64,000 nucleotides of DNA from JBMNPT01 sp050943735 (GTDB lineage Bacteria; Bacillota; Clostridia; Oscillospirales; RGIG577): NCBI GenBank assembly GCA_050943735.1, contig JBMNPT010000004.1, positions 1 through 64,000 of the forward strand, in the 5' to 3' direction. The notes beneath the pieces were generated by a model. That model was not told the origin of the DNA and made no database searches. It saw nothing but the letters and a program-made list of their open reading frames with translations. The position numbers were made by a program, and so were the translations under genes. Shown one piece after another: positions 25,877 through 35,211 of this stretch; within the stretch, counting starts at the first letter, position 1; each line of letters opens with the position of its first letter.

Positions 25877-26701
25877 TCAATATTGTTGATCCAGCAGCCA
25901 AATGGCGTCGGCTACCGCACCCTGGTTGTTATTTCCCACCGTATGAGCCGCAGCCTGCCGCACCGCTTCCACTGCATTGGCAGCGGCAAACGCAGTGCCG
26001 GCTTCCCGGATCATTTCCAAATCATTATAGTTATCCCCAATGGCAAAGGTGTGCTCCATTGGAATCCCCAAATGAGCGGCCAGCGCCCGCAGTCCATCCG
26101 CCTTGGTCTGCTTGCTGCCCAGCATCTCATAGAAAAAGGGTTCAGAATAGACAAACCGAATGGAAGGGAACCGCTTTTGATACTGCTTTTCCTCCTCAAT
26201 GTACCGCTGCAGCTCCACCAGATAGGGATGCTCGTGGGTAAAAATCACCTTGAGCCAATCCTTGTCGCCCGCTTTATAATCTCCCGTTTCATAAGTGAGA
26301 TGCTCCAGCTCCATATGCCAACGAGTGCGATCATTTTCCGCGGGCAAACCCACATATCGGGTGCCGTACACTTCCACGCCAATATGAGGCATATGTTCCA
26401 GCACATCGTCAATGACTGTAGAGGTTGCTTCCACATCCATGGGCTGATGCCACACAAATTCCCGCTTTTCAATATCATATACAGCGCTGCCATTGAAACA
26501 CACAATGGGAGCGTTGGCACCCATTTCTCTGTAATAATCCACTGTGGATTCAAAAGTACGGCCGGTGGAAATGGAAAACTTTCCACCCTGCTGGGTAAAG
26601 TACCGAATGGCCTCTATGTTGCGCTGGGGAATTTTTTTATCATCATCCAGCAAGGTTCCATCCATATCGCTGACAAACAGCAAACCTTCAAATTTTTTCA
26701 T
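25877..26701 (-). CDS. Cof-type HAD-IIB family hydrolase
   Basis: A 274-residue cytoplasmic phosphatase of the HAD superfamily. Motif I is VSDMDGTLLDDD (10-21), motif II lies in FSISTGRTFES near 40, the motif III Lys is near 195, and motif IV is GDNYNDLEMI near 217. The size and the C2b cap between about 85 and 185 fit the Cof/YidA/SupH group, which dephosphorylates sugar phosphates and cofactors such as FMN or PLP. Its start overlaps rluD by 14 bases with AGGAG upstream. The exact substrate cannot be told. Confidence 0.88.
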   Translation of the reverse strand: MKKFEGLLFVSDMDGTLLDDDKKIPQRNIEAIRYFTQQGGKFSISTGRTFESTVDYYREMGANAPIVCFNGSAVYDIEKREFVWHQPMDVEATSTVIDDVLEHMPHIGVEVYGTRYVGLPAENDRTRWHMELEHLTYETGDYKAGDKDWLKVIFTHEHPYLVELQRYIEEEKQYQKRFPSIRFVYSEPFFYEMLGSKQTKADGLRALAAHLGIPMEHTFAIGDNYNDLEMIREAGTAFAAANAVEAVRQAAAHTVGNNNQGAVADAIWLLDQQY

Positions 26702-27632
26702 CCTGTTCTCCTTTCAGCAGCCCCCCGTTGCGGAGGATAAAATTTCGCATATGGGCCGGCAATTCACTGGTAAACTCCAGATATTCTCCCGTAAGGGGAT
26801 GCACAAACCCCAGTGTTTTGGCGTGCAGCAGCTGACCTTTCTCACCGGTTTTGTCCTTCTTTGGCCCATACACCGGATCTCCCGCCACCGGATGACCCAA
26901 AAATGCCATGTGCACCCGAATCTGATGGGTACGGCCTGTTTCCAAACGACAACGCACATGACTGTACCAACCCTTTTCGGGCGCGAATTGCTGCAGCAGC
27001 CAAAAATGAGTGGTGGCTTCTTTCCCCTGCGGGGTGACGCACATCTTTTTTCGCTCGGTACGGTGGCGGCCGATGGGGGCGTCCACCCGTCCCTCCTGCT
27101 GCTTGAGCCGTCCCAGCAAAATGGCCTCATATTCCCGCTTGAAGGAGTGTTCCTGAATCTGCCGGCTCAGTTCCAGATGAGCCCGGTCGGTTTTGGCCAC
27201 CATCAGCAACCCGCTGGTATCTTTATCAATGCGGTGCACAATGCCCGGACGAATGACTCCATTGATGGAGGACAACCTCCCCTGACAATGGTACAACAAC
27301 GCGTTTACCAGCGTTCCATCCGGATTCCCCGCCGCTGGATGAACCACCATCCCCTGAGGTTTGTTGACCACCAGTAGTTCCTCGTCTTCATATACGATTT
27401 CTATGGGAATGTTCTGAGGCTCCACCGCCAGAGGCACCGGTTCAGGGAGATGCACTTCCACCTGGTCGCCTTCCCGCAGACGGTAATTTTTATTCTGTAC
27501 TCCACCGTTGACCAGAATCTCTCCCTGTTCCAGCAGGCGCTGCGCACCGCTGCGAGTGAGTTCTTCCGTCCGGTCACACACAAATTTATCCAGCCGCTCT
27601 CCTGCCTCCTGAGCGGTGCATTGCCATTCCAT
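26688..27632 (-). CDS. rluD: 23S rRNA pseudouridine synthase, RluD/YlyB family
   Basis: A 314-residue enzyme: S4 domain at about 12-60 (RLDKFVCDRTEELTRSGAQR) and a synthase domain with the catalytic motif HRIDKDTSG (Asp136). ETGRTHQIRVHMAFLGHPVAGD near 230-250 is the second family block. The gene follows lspA, the usual Firmicutes order for ylyB, so YlyB-type specificity for 23S rRNA is likely. GGAGGAGG precedes the ATG. Confidence 0.92.
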   Translation of the reverse strand: MEWQCTAQEAGERLDKFVCDRTEELTRSGAQRLLEQGEILVNGGVQNKNYRLREGDQVEVHLPEPVPLAVEPQNIPIEIVYEDEELLVVNKPQGMVVHPAAGNPDGTLVNALLYHCQGRLSSINGVIRPGIVHRIDKDTSGLLMVAKTDRAHLELSRQIQEHSFKREYEAILLGRLKQQEGRVDAPIGRHRTERKKMCVTPQGKEATTHFWLLQQFAPEKGWYSHVRCRLETGRTHQIRVHMAFLGHPVAGDPVYGPKKDKTGEKGQLLHAKTLGFVHPLTGEYLEFTSELPAHMRNFILRNGGLLKGEQDEKI

Positions 27633-27650
27633 GGCCTCCTCCTTTCACAG

Positions 27651-27683
27651 AAAAAAGGATATGGCTTTCGTCATATCCTTTTT
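27651..27683 (-). terminator. Hairpin terminator between lspA and rluD
   Basis: Stem AAAAGGATATG/CATATCCTTTT with about six T on the minus strand (27651-27656) and five on the plus side. Since no clear promoter precedes rluD, it may be a partial terminator that lowers expression of rluD and the HAD gene. Confidence 0.8.
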
Positions 27684-27687
27684 CACT

Positions 27688-28209
27688 TCATTCCGGATGC
27701 TTGGTTTCCTCAGGCTGTTCCCCCTCTGCTGCTGCCCTTTCCGCTTTGTCTGAACGGCTCAGCAGGGTACGATCCCACAGCAAGATATACAGCGCCAGCA
27801 AAATGGTACCGACCACCACAAAACAATCGGCCACATTGAAAACCGCATAGTTGATGATCCGAAAATCGATCATATCCCGCACATAGCCCAGCCACACCCG
27901 GTCAATGAGATTTCCCACAGCTCCGCCCAAAATCATCACCAGTGAGATCCGCAGAGCCGGATGCACCTTGCCATGTTTCCACAGCAAAAAGGACAGTGCC
28001 ACTATCACCGCCAATGTGATGACCACAAACAATGTGACCTGGCCTTCCAGCAGGCTGAACGCCGCCCCCCGGTTTTCCACATAGGTCAGATGTACCGCAT
28101 CCTGAATCAGCGGAATGGTGCCCACCGGCTCCACATATGCCACTGTCAGATATTTGGTCCACTGATCCAGTGCAATGATGGCCACTATGGCAATCAGATT
28201 CCATATCAT
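27688..28209 (-). CDS. lspA: Lipoprotein signal peptidase (signal peptidase II)
   Basis: A 173-residue integral membrane aspartyl protease that removes signal peptides from diacylglyceryl-prolipoproteins. Four membrane helices are visible (starting at WNLIAIVAIIALDQ, LFVVITLAVIVALSFLL, ISLVMILGGAVGNLID, and VADCFVVVGTILLALYILL). The conserved aspartates lie in RDMIDF and FNVAD, and GNLIDR is the preceding family motif. The C-terminal tail (about 155-173) is charged and extra to the core. The order ileS-lspA-rluD is typical of Gram-positives. Confidence 0.95.
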   Translation of the reverse strand: MIWNLIAIVAIIALDQWTKYLTVAYVEPVGTIPLIQDAVHLTYVENRGAAFSLLEGQVTLFVVITLAVIVALSFLLWKHGKVHPALRISLVMILGGAVGNLIDRVWLGYVRDMIDFRIINYAVFNVADCFVVVGTILLALYILLWDRTLLSRSDKAERAAAEGEQPEETKHPE

Positions 28210-28232
28210 AACTCAATTCCTCATATCTCAAC

Positions 28233-28263
28233 AAAGGCGGTGCAAATCCATGCACCGCCCTTT
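28233..28263 (-). terminator. Hairpin between ileS and lspA
   Basis: Stem AAAGGCGGTGCA/TGCACCGCCCTTT with loop of six bases and only a short T run (TTTGTT) on the minus strand. It sits two bases after the ileS stop and is likely a weak terminator or an RNA-stabilising hairpin. Confidence 0.6.
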
Positions 28264-28265
28264 GT

Positions 28266-31061
28266 TCAATTGTCCTTCAAAATTGCAGCACAACGAGCGC
28301 ACAGTGTGGGATGTTCACTGTCCTGACCCACCGTGTCAGAATATACCCAGCAGCGTTCGCACTTGGCGCCGGCAGCCGGTTCCACCTTGACGGTCAGTCC
28401 CTCATTGCTCTCGCCCTGGAAGCCTTCTCCACTGCCCTGTACCAGGTGTACCTGGGACACAATGAAGATGGTGGGCAGATCCTTCTGAATGCTGCTGACA
28501 AACTCATACAGTTCACCATCGCAATAGAGGGTCACACTGGCTTCCAGCGAAGCCCGGATCCGCTTGGCGGCACGTTCGATTTCCAGTGCCTTTTTCACGT
28601 CCTCACGCAGCACCAGAATCCGCTCCCACTTGGCAGCCAGCTCTTCATCGGTATATGCGGGCTCTACCTGAGGCATATCGTTGAGCACCACGTTGCGGGC
28701 GTCATCGCTTTCCAGATGGGGCAAATACTGCCAAATTTCATCTGCGGTAAAGGCCAGCGCAGGTGCCAGCAGCCGGGTCAGCGCATGCAGAATACGATAC
28801 ATGGCACTCTGGGCACTGAGACGAGGCGCACTGCCAGCCTTCTCAATGTACAGCCGGTCCTTGATGATATCCAAATAGAAGCTGCTCATGTCCACCACAC
28901 AGAAATTGTGAACCGCCTGGTACACAGTGTGGTATTCATAGGTTTCATAGCCCTTGCGCACCTTGGCAATCAGCTCATTCAGCTTGCCCAACGCCCAACG
29001 GTCAATCTCCATCAAATCGTCATAGGCCACCATATCCCGATTGGGATCAAACTCAGTGAGGTTGCCCAGGATAAACCGAGCGGTGTTGCGGATTTTCCGA
29101 TAGGTTTCGGAAATCTGCTTCAGGATCTCCTGAGAGAAGCGGATATCCGCCTTGTAATCGGAAGAAACCACCCACAGACGGAGAATGTCTGCGCCGTTTT
29201 TCTTCACAATATCCAGCGGGTCCACGCCGTTGCCCAGGGACTTGCTCATCTTACGGCCTTCGCCGTCCACCACCATGCCATGGGTCAGCACCGTTTTGTA
29301 CGGAGCCTTGCCATAAGCAGCCACACTGGTGAGCAGAGAGGACTGGAACCATCCTCTGTACTGGTCATTACCCTCAGAGTACATATCCGCAGGCCACTGA
29401 GCGTTTTCCCGGGTTTTGAGCACTGCCGCGTGAGAGGAACCCGAGTCAAACCACACGTCCATGATATCCTGTTCCTTGCGGAAGTGATCATGGCCGCACA
29501 CCGGACACTTGGTGCCGGCGGGCAGAATCTCCTCTGCCTCATGGGTATACCAGGCGTTGCTGCCCTCTTTGCTGAACAGGTCCGCCACTGCCTGGATGGA
29601 CTCTTCGGTGATGAGCTCCTTGCCGCATTCCTTACAATAGAAAATGGGAATGGGCACGCCCCACATCCGCTGACGGGAAATGCACCAGTCATTGCGGTCT
29701 TCAATCATCTTGCAGATGCGTTCCTCGCCCCAGGCGGGAACCCACTGCACTTTGCGAGCCTCTTCAATGGCCTTCTCCTTGAAATCCCCCACCGAAGCAA
29801 ACCACTGTTCAGTGGCCCGGAAAATAATGGGATTCTTGCATCTCCAGCAATGGGGATAGGAGTGGGTCATATGCTGTACAGCCAGCAGCGCGCCGGTCTG
29901 TTTCAAATCTTCCAGAATCACCTTGTTGGAAGCATCGTATTTGAGTCCAGCAAACTTGCCAGCCTCGGCGGTCTGATATCCTTTGGCATCCACCGGGACG
30001 GTCATGCCCACCTGGGGATACTTCTGGCAGATGAGGAAGTCATCCACACCAAAACCGGGAGCGGTATGCACGCAGCCAGTACCGGCATCCAGTGTGACGT
30101 GTTCACCCAGGATTACCAGAGAGGTACGGTCCATAAAGGGATGGTCAGCAGAGCAGAACTCCAGCTGGTTGCCCCACAGAGAGGCCACCTTTTCATATTC
30201 CGCAATACCGGCGGCGCTCATCACGCTGTCCACCAGTTCAGTGGCCATGATGAGATATTCTTCCCCGGTTTTGACCACACTGTACTCAAAATCAGCATTC
30301 AGACAAATGGCCAGGTTACCAGGCAGGGTCCAGGTGGTGGTGGTCCAGATTACAAAAGAAGTCTTTTCCTTGTCCACACCCAGAGGAGCCAGCAGGCCCT
30401 TGTCGTCATGTACCTTAAACTTTACAAAAATGGAATCACAAGGCACGTCGGCGTATTCAATTTCCGCCTCGGCCAGGGCAGTTTCACATTCCGGGCACCA
30501 GTACACCGGCTTGAGACCCTTATAAATATAGCCCTTCTTGGCCATCTCACCGAAAATTTCAATCTGCTTGCCTTCAAATTCCGGCAGCAGAGTCAGGTAG
30601 GGATGATCCCAGTCACCGATGCCGCCCAGACGCTTGCGCTGTTCCCGCTGGGTATCCACACAGCTGCGAGCAAACTCTTCACAGGCCTTGCGGAACTTCA
30701 CAGGACCCGCTTCATGGCGGTTAATCCCCAGTTTTTTGATGGCCTGCTGCTCAATGGGCAACCCATGGGTATCCCAACCGGGAATGTAAGGAGCCTGATA
30801 GCCGGTCATGCTCTTATAGCGGATGACAATATCCTTGAGCACATTGTCCAGCGCGTGGCCCATATGCATATTGCCATTGGCATAGGGAGGGCCATCATGC
30901 AGCACATACATGGGCTTGTCCGCATTTTTTTCCATCAGGGCCTTATACAGGTCCATCTCGTACCACTTTTTCAAAAATTCCGGTTCACGCTGCGGCAGAT
31001 TGCCCCGCATGGGAAATTCGGTCTGCGGCAGATTGACCGTTTTGTTATAATCCTGAGACAT
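28266..31061 (-). CDS. ileS: Isoleucyl-tRNA synthetase
   Basis: A 931-residue class I synthetase that charges tRNA-Ile in the cytoplasm. The HIGH-type motif is PYANGNMHMGHALDN near 60, the KMSKS motif is GRKMSKSLGNG near 600, and the editing domain lies between about 195 and 390. The C-terminal zinc finger is intact (CERCWVYSDTVG then CARCAAIL). Length and the zinc finger match the bacterial (mupirocin-sensitive) type. It follows divIVA after only 38 bases, leaving no room for a T-box leader; TAGGAG lies 12 bases before ATG. Confidence 0.97.
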   Translation of the reverse strand: MSQDYNKTVNLPQTEFPMRGNLPQREPEFLKKWYEMDLYKALMEKNADKPMYVLHDGPPYANGNMHMGHALDNVLKDIVIRYKSMTGYQAPYIPGWDTHGLPIEQQAIKKLGINRHEAGPVKFRKACEEFARSCVDTQREQRKRLGGIGDWDHPYLTLLPEFEGKQIEIFGEMAKKGYIYKGLKPVYWCPECETALAEAEIEYADVPCDSIFVKFKVHDDKGLLAPLGVDKEKTSFVIWTTTTWTLPGNLAICLNADFEYSVVKTGEEYLIMATELVDSVMSAAGIAEYEKVASLWGNQLEFCSADHPFMDRTSLVILGEHVTLDAGTGCVHTAPGFGVDDFLICQKYPQVGMTVPVDAKGYQTAEAGKFAGLKYDASNKVILEDLKQTGALLAVQHMTHSYPHCWRCKNPIIFRATEQWFASVGDFKEKAIEEARKVQWVPAWGEERICKMIEDRNDWCISRQRMWGVPIPIFYCKECGKELITEESIQAVADLFSKEGSNAWYTHEAEEILPAGTKCPVCGHDHFRKEQDIMDVWFDSGSSHAAVLKTRENAQWPADMYSEGNDQYRGWFQSSLLTSVAAYGKAPYKTVLTHGMVVDGEGRKMSKSLGNGVDPLDIVKKNGADILRLWVVSSDYKADIRFSQEILKQISETYRKIRNTARFILGNLTEFDPNRDMVAYDDLMEIDRWALGKLNELIAKVRKGYETYEYHTVYQAVHNFCVVDMSSFYLDIIKDRLYIEKAGSAPRLSAQSAMYRILHALTRLLAPALAFTADEIWQYLPHLESDDARNVVLNDMPQVEPAYTDEELAAKWERILVLREDVKKALEIERAAKRIRASLEASVTLYCDGELYEFVSSIQKDLPTIFIVSQVHLVQGSGEGFQGESNEGLTVKVEPAAGAKCERCWVYSDTVGQDSEHPTLCARCAAILKDN

Positions 31062-31099
31062 TGGTTGCTTAACTCCTATCTAAATTTGTTGTGCCGGGC

Positions 31100-31720
31100 T
31101 TATTCTTCCACTCCCACCTTGGGAATGTCAAAATCCAGCGAGAATTTCATATCGTCATCCTCCGCTGCGGCAGGAGTTTCGGCAGGCTGAGACTCCTTGA
31201 CCTCCTTCTGAATCTTGGCCAGTTCCTTGGCGCCTTCGATGGTAGCACGCACGCTGTCATCAATAACTCCCTTTTCACCGGACATGGAATTTTCCAGAAT
31301 GCGAATCTGCGCCTGATACAGAGAGCTGATCCGGGCTTTGAAAATTTCATTTTCCCGCTTGGCTGCTTCCAGCTTCTGCCGTTCGCTCACCAACTGGGTA
31401 TTCATGCTGCCCAGAATCCGCTCTGCCTTGAGCCGGGCCTCATTGACAATGAGTTCACTCTTGCTCTTGGCATCATCCATCATATTCTCACCCATCTTCT
31501 GAGCAGTGAGCAGAGCATTGCGCAGAGATTCCTCCATCTCCTTATACTCGTCGATCTTGGCCACCAACACTGCCATCTTGCTCTTCAGGTTGGCGTTTTC
31601 CTTGTACAGATGCTCATAGTCTTTTTGCAGAGCATCCAGAAAATCATCGATTTCGTCCTTGTCATATCCCCGAAAAGAAACGCCAAATTCCTTGGTTTCC
31701 AGTTCCTGAGGTGTGATCAT
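31100..31720 (-). CDS. divIVA: DivIVA domain septum/pole protein
   Basis: A 206-residue coiled-coil protein. The N-terminal lipid-binding segment is typical (LETKEFGVSFRGYDKDEIDD, residues 6-25), followed by two coiled-coil stretches (about 28-75 and 80-150) and an acidic Pro/Ala-rich tail. DivIVA marks curved membrane at septa and poles and recruits division and wall proteins. It is the last of the sepF-yggT-ylmH-divIVA cluster and precedes ileS as in many Firmicutes. AGGAGGG lies upstream of the ATG. Confidence 0.94.
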   Translation of the reverse strand: MITPQELETKEFGVSFRGYDKDEIDDFLDALQKDYEHLYKENANLKSKMAVLVAKIDEYKEMEESLRNALLTAQKMGENMMDDAKSKSELIVNEARLKAERILGSMNTQLVSERQKLEAAKRENEIFKARISSLYQAQIRILENSMSGEKGVIDDSVRATIEGAKELAKIQKEVKESQPAETPAAAEDDDMKFSLDFDIPKVGVEE

Positions 31721-31732
31721 GAGTAGTCCCTC

Positions 31733-32485
31733 CTAAATGTATTTTCTTGCCAGCAGGATGATTCTCCCCTTGCGGGTTTCACCGCTCACATCATCGATGA
31801 TAAAACGGCCTGTGCCCCGAATGGAAAGGATATCTCCTGCCACTATGTTTCTGTCATTGCGTGTTTCCAGCTGATGGTTGACCTGCACCAGCCTGGCTGC
31901 GGTGAGCTGTTGAGCCTTCCCCCGCGAAGTGCGTACCAGACTGGACAACACCGCATCCAACCTGGGACTGGGAATGGTGTCCCGCAGGGTTTGAAACTGC
32001 CGTTTTAGTTCCACCTGCTCCGGTGTCACTTCCCGGATTTCCCGGACAGAACAACGGCCCACTTCCCGTAACTGCTCCTGAATATAGGGTGCAATCTCCA
32101 TCGCCACTGCGGCATAGGCTACGCCTTCGCCGCACAACAGGTCGCCCACCCGCTCCCGTTTAATGCCCAGACCCAAAATAGCGCCCAGGTAATCCCGATG
32201 GGACAGGCGATCGGGTGTTTTCAAATCAATTCGCAAAAGGGTCAACGGTACCTCTTCCGGTACAAATTCCAGAAATTCCGGATACACACAGCAAATTTGC
32301 CGCTCGCTTTCCTCCAACCCGCCATACAGCATACAGTGGAGATCCGGAAATTGTTTCACCGTCTGCAACGCCAGCCGTTGCTGCGCGGAATCCAGGAAAT
32401 GACTGCATACCTGCATACTCAGCCGACGGCTTTTCTGGCATAGATCGCCTATACGGCCCGCCAGCAATTTTTCTTCCAGTTCCAT
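31733..32485 (-). CDS. ylmH: YlmH family S4-domain RNA-binding protein
   Basis: About 250 residues from the ATG at 32485 (GAGG eight bases upstream; a GTG two codons earlier is too close to it). The N-terminal half carries the YlmH-specific fold (FPDLHCMLYGGLEESERQIC, DYLGAILGLGIKRERVGDLL). The S4 RNA-binding domain is at about 175-235 (SPRLDAVLSSLVRTSRGKAQ). The family is linked to ribosome quality control and to the division cluster. Gene position between yggT and divIVA is standard. Confidence 0.92.
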   Translation of the reverse strand: MELEEKLLAGRIGDLCQKSRRLSMQVCSHFLDSAQQRLALQTVKQFPDLHCMLYGGLEESERQICCVYPEFLEFVPEEVPLTLLRIDLKTPDRLSHRDYLGAILGLGIKRERVGDLLCGEGVAYAAVAMEIAPYIQEQLREVGRCSVREIREVTPEQVELKRQFQTLRDTIPSPRLDAVLSSLVRTSRGKAQQLTAARLVQVNHQLETRNDRNIVAGDILSIRGTGRFIIDDVSGETRKGRIILLARKYI

Positions 32486-32495
32486 GGCCACTTCC

Positions 32496-32774
32496 TCACA
32501 TAAAAGGAAGCAAAATGCGGTACAAAAGCTGGGGAATCATCCCAAGCAGGATAAACGCCACCAAAAAGGGAATATCCAGCCCGATATTGGACCGAAATCC
32601 CAACCGGTCCATAGCAACTCGCACCGGATAAATTACCGGTTCAGTGAGGTTTTCCAAGAACTGCATAATCTGACTGTAGCGGAATCGGGGATTCCAAGAG
32701 AGAATGGCCCGTGCCGCCATACAGAACTGCAGAAGATTGACCACCTTGGAAACCGCCCAAATCAATCCATGCAT
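32496..32774 (-). CDS. YggT family membrane protein
   Basis: A 92-residue protein with two membrane segments (VVNLLQFCMAARAILSW and DIPFLVAFILLGMIPQLLY) joined by a loop with the YggT motif FLENLTEPVIYPVR. Its biochemical role is not known; in Firmicutes it is encoded between sepF and ylmH, as here, which ties it to division or osmotic functions. GGAG lies seven bases upstream. Confidence 0.9.
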   Translation of the reverse strand: MHGLIWAVSKVVNLLQFCMAARAILSWNPRFRYSQIMQFLENLTEPVIYPVRVAMDRLGFRSNIGLDIPFLVAFILLGMIPQLLYRILLPFM

Positions 32775-32801
32775 CGCAAATCTCCGTATTGACTTTATTG
32801 A

Positions 32802-33230
32802 TTACTGAAAGAACACGCCGGTGTTTTCCAGCTCGTCCAGAATCTCACCCATCATATCCACATTGTAGGGAGTGATGATGAAAGTGGAATTGGCCACCCG
32901 CTGAATTTTGCCGCCATTGGCATAGGCCACACCGCACAGGAAATCCACCAGCCGGCGGGACACATCCTTCTCGGTGGATTCCAGATTGAGCACCACCGTA
33001 CGCTTGGCATTGAGATGATCGGCAATCTCAGTGGCATTGTCAAAACGCTCGGGCTTGACCAGCACCACCTGCAGCTTGGGAGCTGTTACATTGACCACCT
33101 GCTTTTTGCGGTCCTCATCTCCGTTGGAATAGGATCTTTCCTCCTCCTGTTCCATGCCCATATCCTGATCTTCGTAGTAACCCTCGTCGGGGATTCCTAC
33201 AAAATCCTTGAACTTCGAAACAAAACCCAT
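32802..33230 (-). CDS. sepF: Cell division protein SepF
   Basis: A 142-residue protein. The N-terminal membrane-binding segment (MGFVSKFKDFVGI) is followed by an acidic linker (about 16-45) and the SepF core at about 55-142 (VVLVKPERFDNATEIADHLN, NLESTEKDVSRRLVDFLCG). SepF polymerises into arcs that anchor FtsZ to the membrane. It lies between yggS and yggT, the classic ylm cluster order. GGAGG lies nine bases upstream. Confidence 0.96.
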   Translation of the reverse strand: MGFVSKFKDFVGIPDEGYYEDQDMGMEQEEERSYSNGDEDRKKQVVNVTAPKLQVVLVKPERFDNATEIADHLNAKRTVVLNLESTEKDVSRRLVDFLCGVAYANGGKIQRVANSTFIITPYNVDMMGEILDELENTGVFFQ

Positions 33231-33260
33231 GTTGCTTTTCCTCCTTATATCACAATCCTG

Positions 33261-33974
33261 TTATATTCTCTTCCCAAAAATTGCGCTGCCAACGCGCACC
33301 ATGGTAGAGCCGTTTTGGATGGCCACGTCAAAATCATTGGACATACCCATGGACAAAACACTCATATCAACATTATCGTATTTTTTCTTCTGTGTGTCAA
33401 TAAACAATTGTTGTAAGAGGCAAAAATAGCGGGAATTTTTCGTCAAACTATCCCCTAAAGGGGGTACTGTCATCATTCCTCGCACCCGAATATGGGAAAG
33501 CTGGCCACATTTCTCCAGAATTTCCGGAACCATCCGGGGGTCCATCCCCCCCTTCTGCTCCTCTCCTGACAGGTTCACCTCCAGCAGGACATCCATCACT
33601 CTTGGAACTTTTGCACACTGTTTTTCAATCTCCTGGAGCAACTTCCAACTGTCCACACTGTGAATCAGATGCACCTTATCTGCAATGTATTTCACCTTGT
33701 TGGTCTGCAGCCGTCCAATCAGATGAATCCGGAGCTGATCCCTGTTTTCCAGATGATCATATTTTTCCAAAAGCTCCTGTACCCGATTTTCTCCAATGTC
33801 TGTCACTCCGCAGCGAATGGCCTGATTGATGCGCTCCACCGGTACGGTTTTGGTCACCGCCACCAGGGTCACCTCCTGCGGGTCCCGTCCGCAGCTGCGA
33901 GCGGCCTCCACGATTTTCTCACGTACCTTCGCCAGGCTCTCCGCCACATCGGGCAGCGTTTGGTTGGTTTCCAT
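33261..33974 (-). CDS. yggS: YggS/YlmE family pyridoxal-phosphate homeostasis protein
   Basis: About 237 residues from the ATG at 33974 (GGAGG nine bases upstream); the frame is open further upstream but that part overlaps the adaptor gene and has no similarity. The PLP-binding Lys is in TLVAVTKTVP near 38, with GENRVQELLEK, HLIGRLQTNKVKY and SMGMSNDFDVAI as the following family blocks. The protein is a TIM barrel that binds PLP and balances vitamin B6 pools. It precedes sepF as in other Firmicutes. Confidence 0.94.
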   Translation of the reverse strand: METNQTLPDVAESLAKVREKIVEAARSCGRDPQEVTLVAVTKTVPVERINQAIRCGVTDIGENRVQELLEKYDHLENRDQLRIHLIGRLQTNKVKYIADKVHLIHSVDSWKLLQEIEKQCAKVPRVMDVLLEVNLSGEEQKGGMDPRMVPEILEKCGQLSHIRVRGMMTVPPLGDSLTKNSRYFCLLQQLFIDTQKKKYDNVDMSVLSMGMSNDFDVAIQNGSTMVRVGSAIFGKRI

Positions 33975-33987
33975 TTTCACGCGCCTC

Positions 33988-35211
33988 CTATCGGATAATC
34001 TTCCCATCATACAAATCATCGCCCTTGACGATGATTTCATCTCCCACCTGCAGGCAATCCTTTCCGCTGAGCACCGGGTCCTCCCGGGCGGCGATAATGT
34101 AATCGCCTTCCTCATATAACACTTCCATGGGCTTGAAGGTACAGGTGGAACCCTCCATGGTAAATACGCCCACCTGACCATCCACCTCCCGCCGGGCGAT
34201 CTTGGGAACCAAGATTCCATCATAGGTGCCCAAAATCATATCGCAACTCTCTTTTCGCAGAGTTTTCATTTCATTGGTCATAGTGCTGCTCTGAATGACC
34301 AGCGCACACTTTCCGTCCGATGGCTGAGAGATGTGATAAATGGTGCCGCTGATCTGCTGTCCCTCTGAAAAGGGAAAGGTCATTTTCACCGACTGGCCGA
34401 TGGAAACCTCTTCCATGGCCTCTTCTTCCACAATCCCAGCATAGTACCAGTAAAAATCCTTGACCAGCTTACCCACAATGTAATCCGCATTGACATCAGG
34501 CTGCGCCGGCTCCATCTCCAGCATCAGCTCCACATCTGCTACGTTCACACTCTCCAGCATATCTGGCCGCAGTACCTCTTCGTATCCGTCAATGCTACTA
34601 CAGAAATATCCTGAAGCCGGAGCGTAAATATTCTCCACACTACCGGATACCGAAGCCATCAACTGATCTCGCTCCTTGGTCAAAGCCGCAATCTCACTGT
34701 CAAAGTTCACCACTTTGTTGGTCACCAGATTTTTCACATGGAGCAACAGTTCAATTTCCTCTTTGATCTCGGCCATGTCTTCCATATCGCCTCGGTCTGC
34801 ATCGTAGGCGATCTGCCCGGCCAATTCCGTAATCCGGCTTTCAATGGCCACCGGGTCCCGCAGGGTCATACCGGTGGGAGACTGGGCGGTTTCCAGACTG
34901 TTGATCTGGCTGTTGAGCTCCTGAATTCGAATCTGAACTTCCACATCCTCGGCGGACTGGTATACCTTTGCCACCTGAGCGCCTTTGGCCACCCGGCTGC
35001 CGTCATATACCTCCAGCGCCGTCACCCCTCCATTCATATTGTAGATGACATCCTCACTGCGGATGAGCAGTCCTGTCATATTGAGCCGCCGGTGCGCGGT
35101 GTATGCTTCGGCAGGTTCGGTGAGCACATCAGGAAAGGTGATGCTGTACAGCTGAATCCCAAAATACACCGCCACTACCACACAAAATATATAAATCCAT
35201 GATTTTTTCAT
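33988..35211 (-). CDS. HlyD-like membrane-fusion/adaptor protein of the division cluster
   Basis: A 407-residue protein with one N-terminal membrane helix (WIYIFCVVVAVYFGIQLY). It then has a half-lipoyl-like segment (YNMNGGVTALEVYDGSRVAK, about 57-76), a coiled coil at about 90-190, a returning barrel segment (ENIYAPASGYFCSSIDG) and a beta-rich C-terminus. This order matches HlyD/periplasmic adaptor proteins, but no ABC or RND exporter is encoded beside it. It is encoded between miaA (four-base overlap) and yggS in a division gene cluster, so a role in envelope assembly is inferred rather than drug efflux. Confidence 0.75.
   Translation of the reverse strand: MKKSWIYIFCVVVAVYFGIQLYSITFPDVLTEPAEAYTAHRRLNMTGLLIRSEDVIYNMNGGVTALEVYDGSRVAKGAQVAKVYQSAEDVEVQIRIQELNSQINSLETAQSPTGMTLRDPVAIESRITELAGQIAYDADRGDMEDMAEIKEEIELLLHVKNLVTNKVVNFDSEIAALTKERDQLMASVSGSVENIYAPASGYFCSSIDGYEEVLRPDMLESVNVADVELMLEMEPAQPDVNADYIVGKLVKDFYWYYAGIVEEEAMEEVSIGQSVKMTFPFSEGQQISGTIYHISQPSDGKCALVIQSSTMTNEMKTLRKESCDMILGTYDGILVPKIARREVDGQVGVFTMEGSTCTFKPMEVLYEEGDYIIAAREDPVLSGKDCLQVGDEIIVKGDDLYDGKIIR

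Noticed and set aside
31062..31099. A T-box leader for ileS
   Set aside because: Only 38 bases separate divIVA and ileS, far too short for a T-box.
28311..31190. A 959-codon open frame on the plus strand
   Set aside because: Opposite ileS, which has complete HIGH, KMSKS and zinc motifs. The antisense frame has no recognisable domain.
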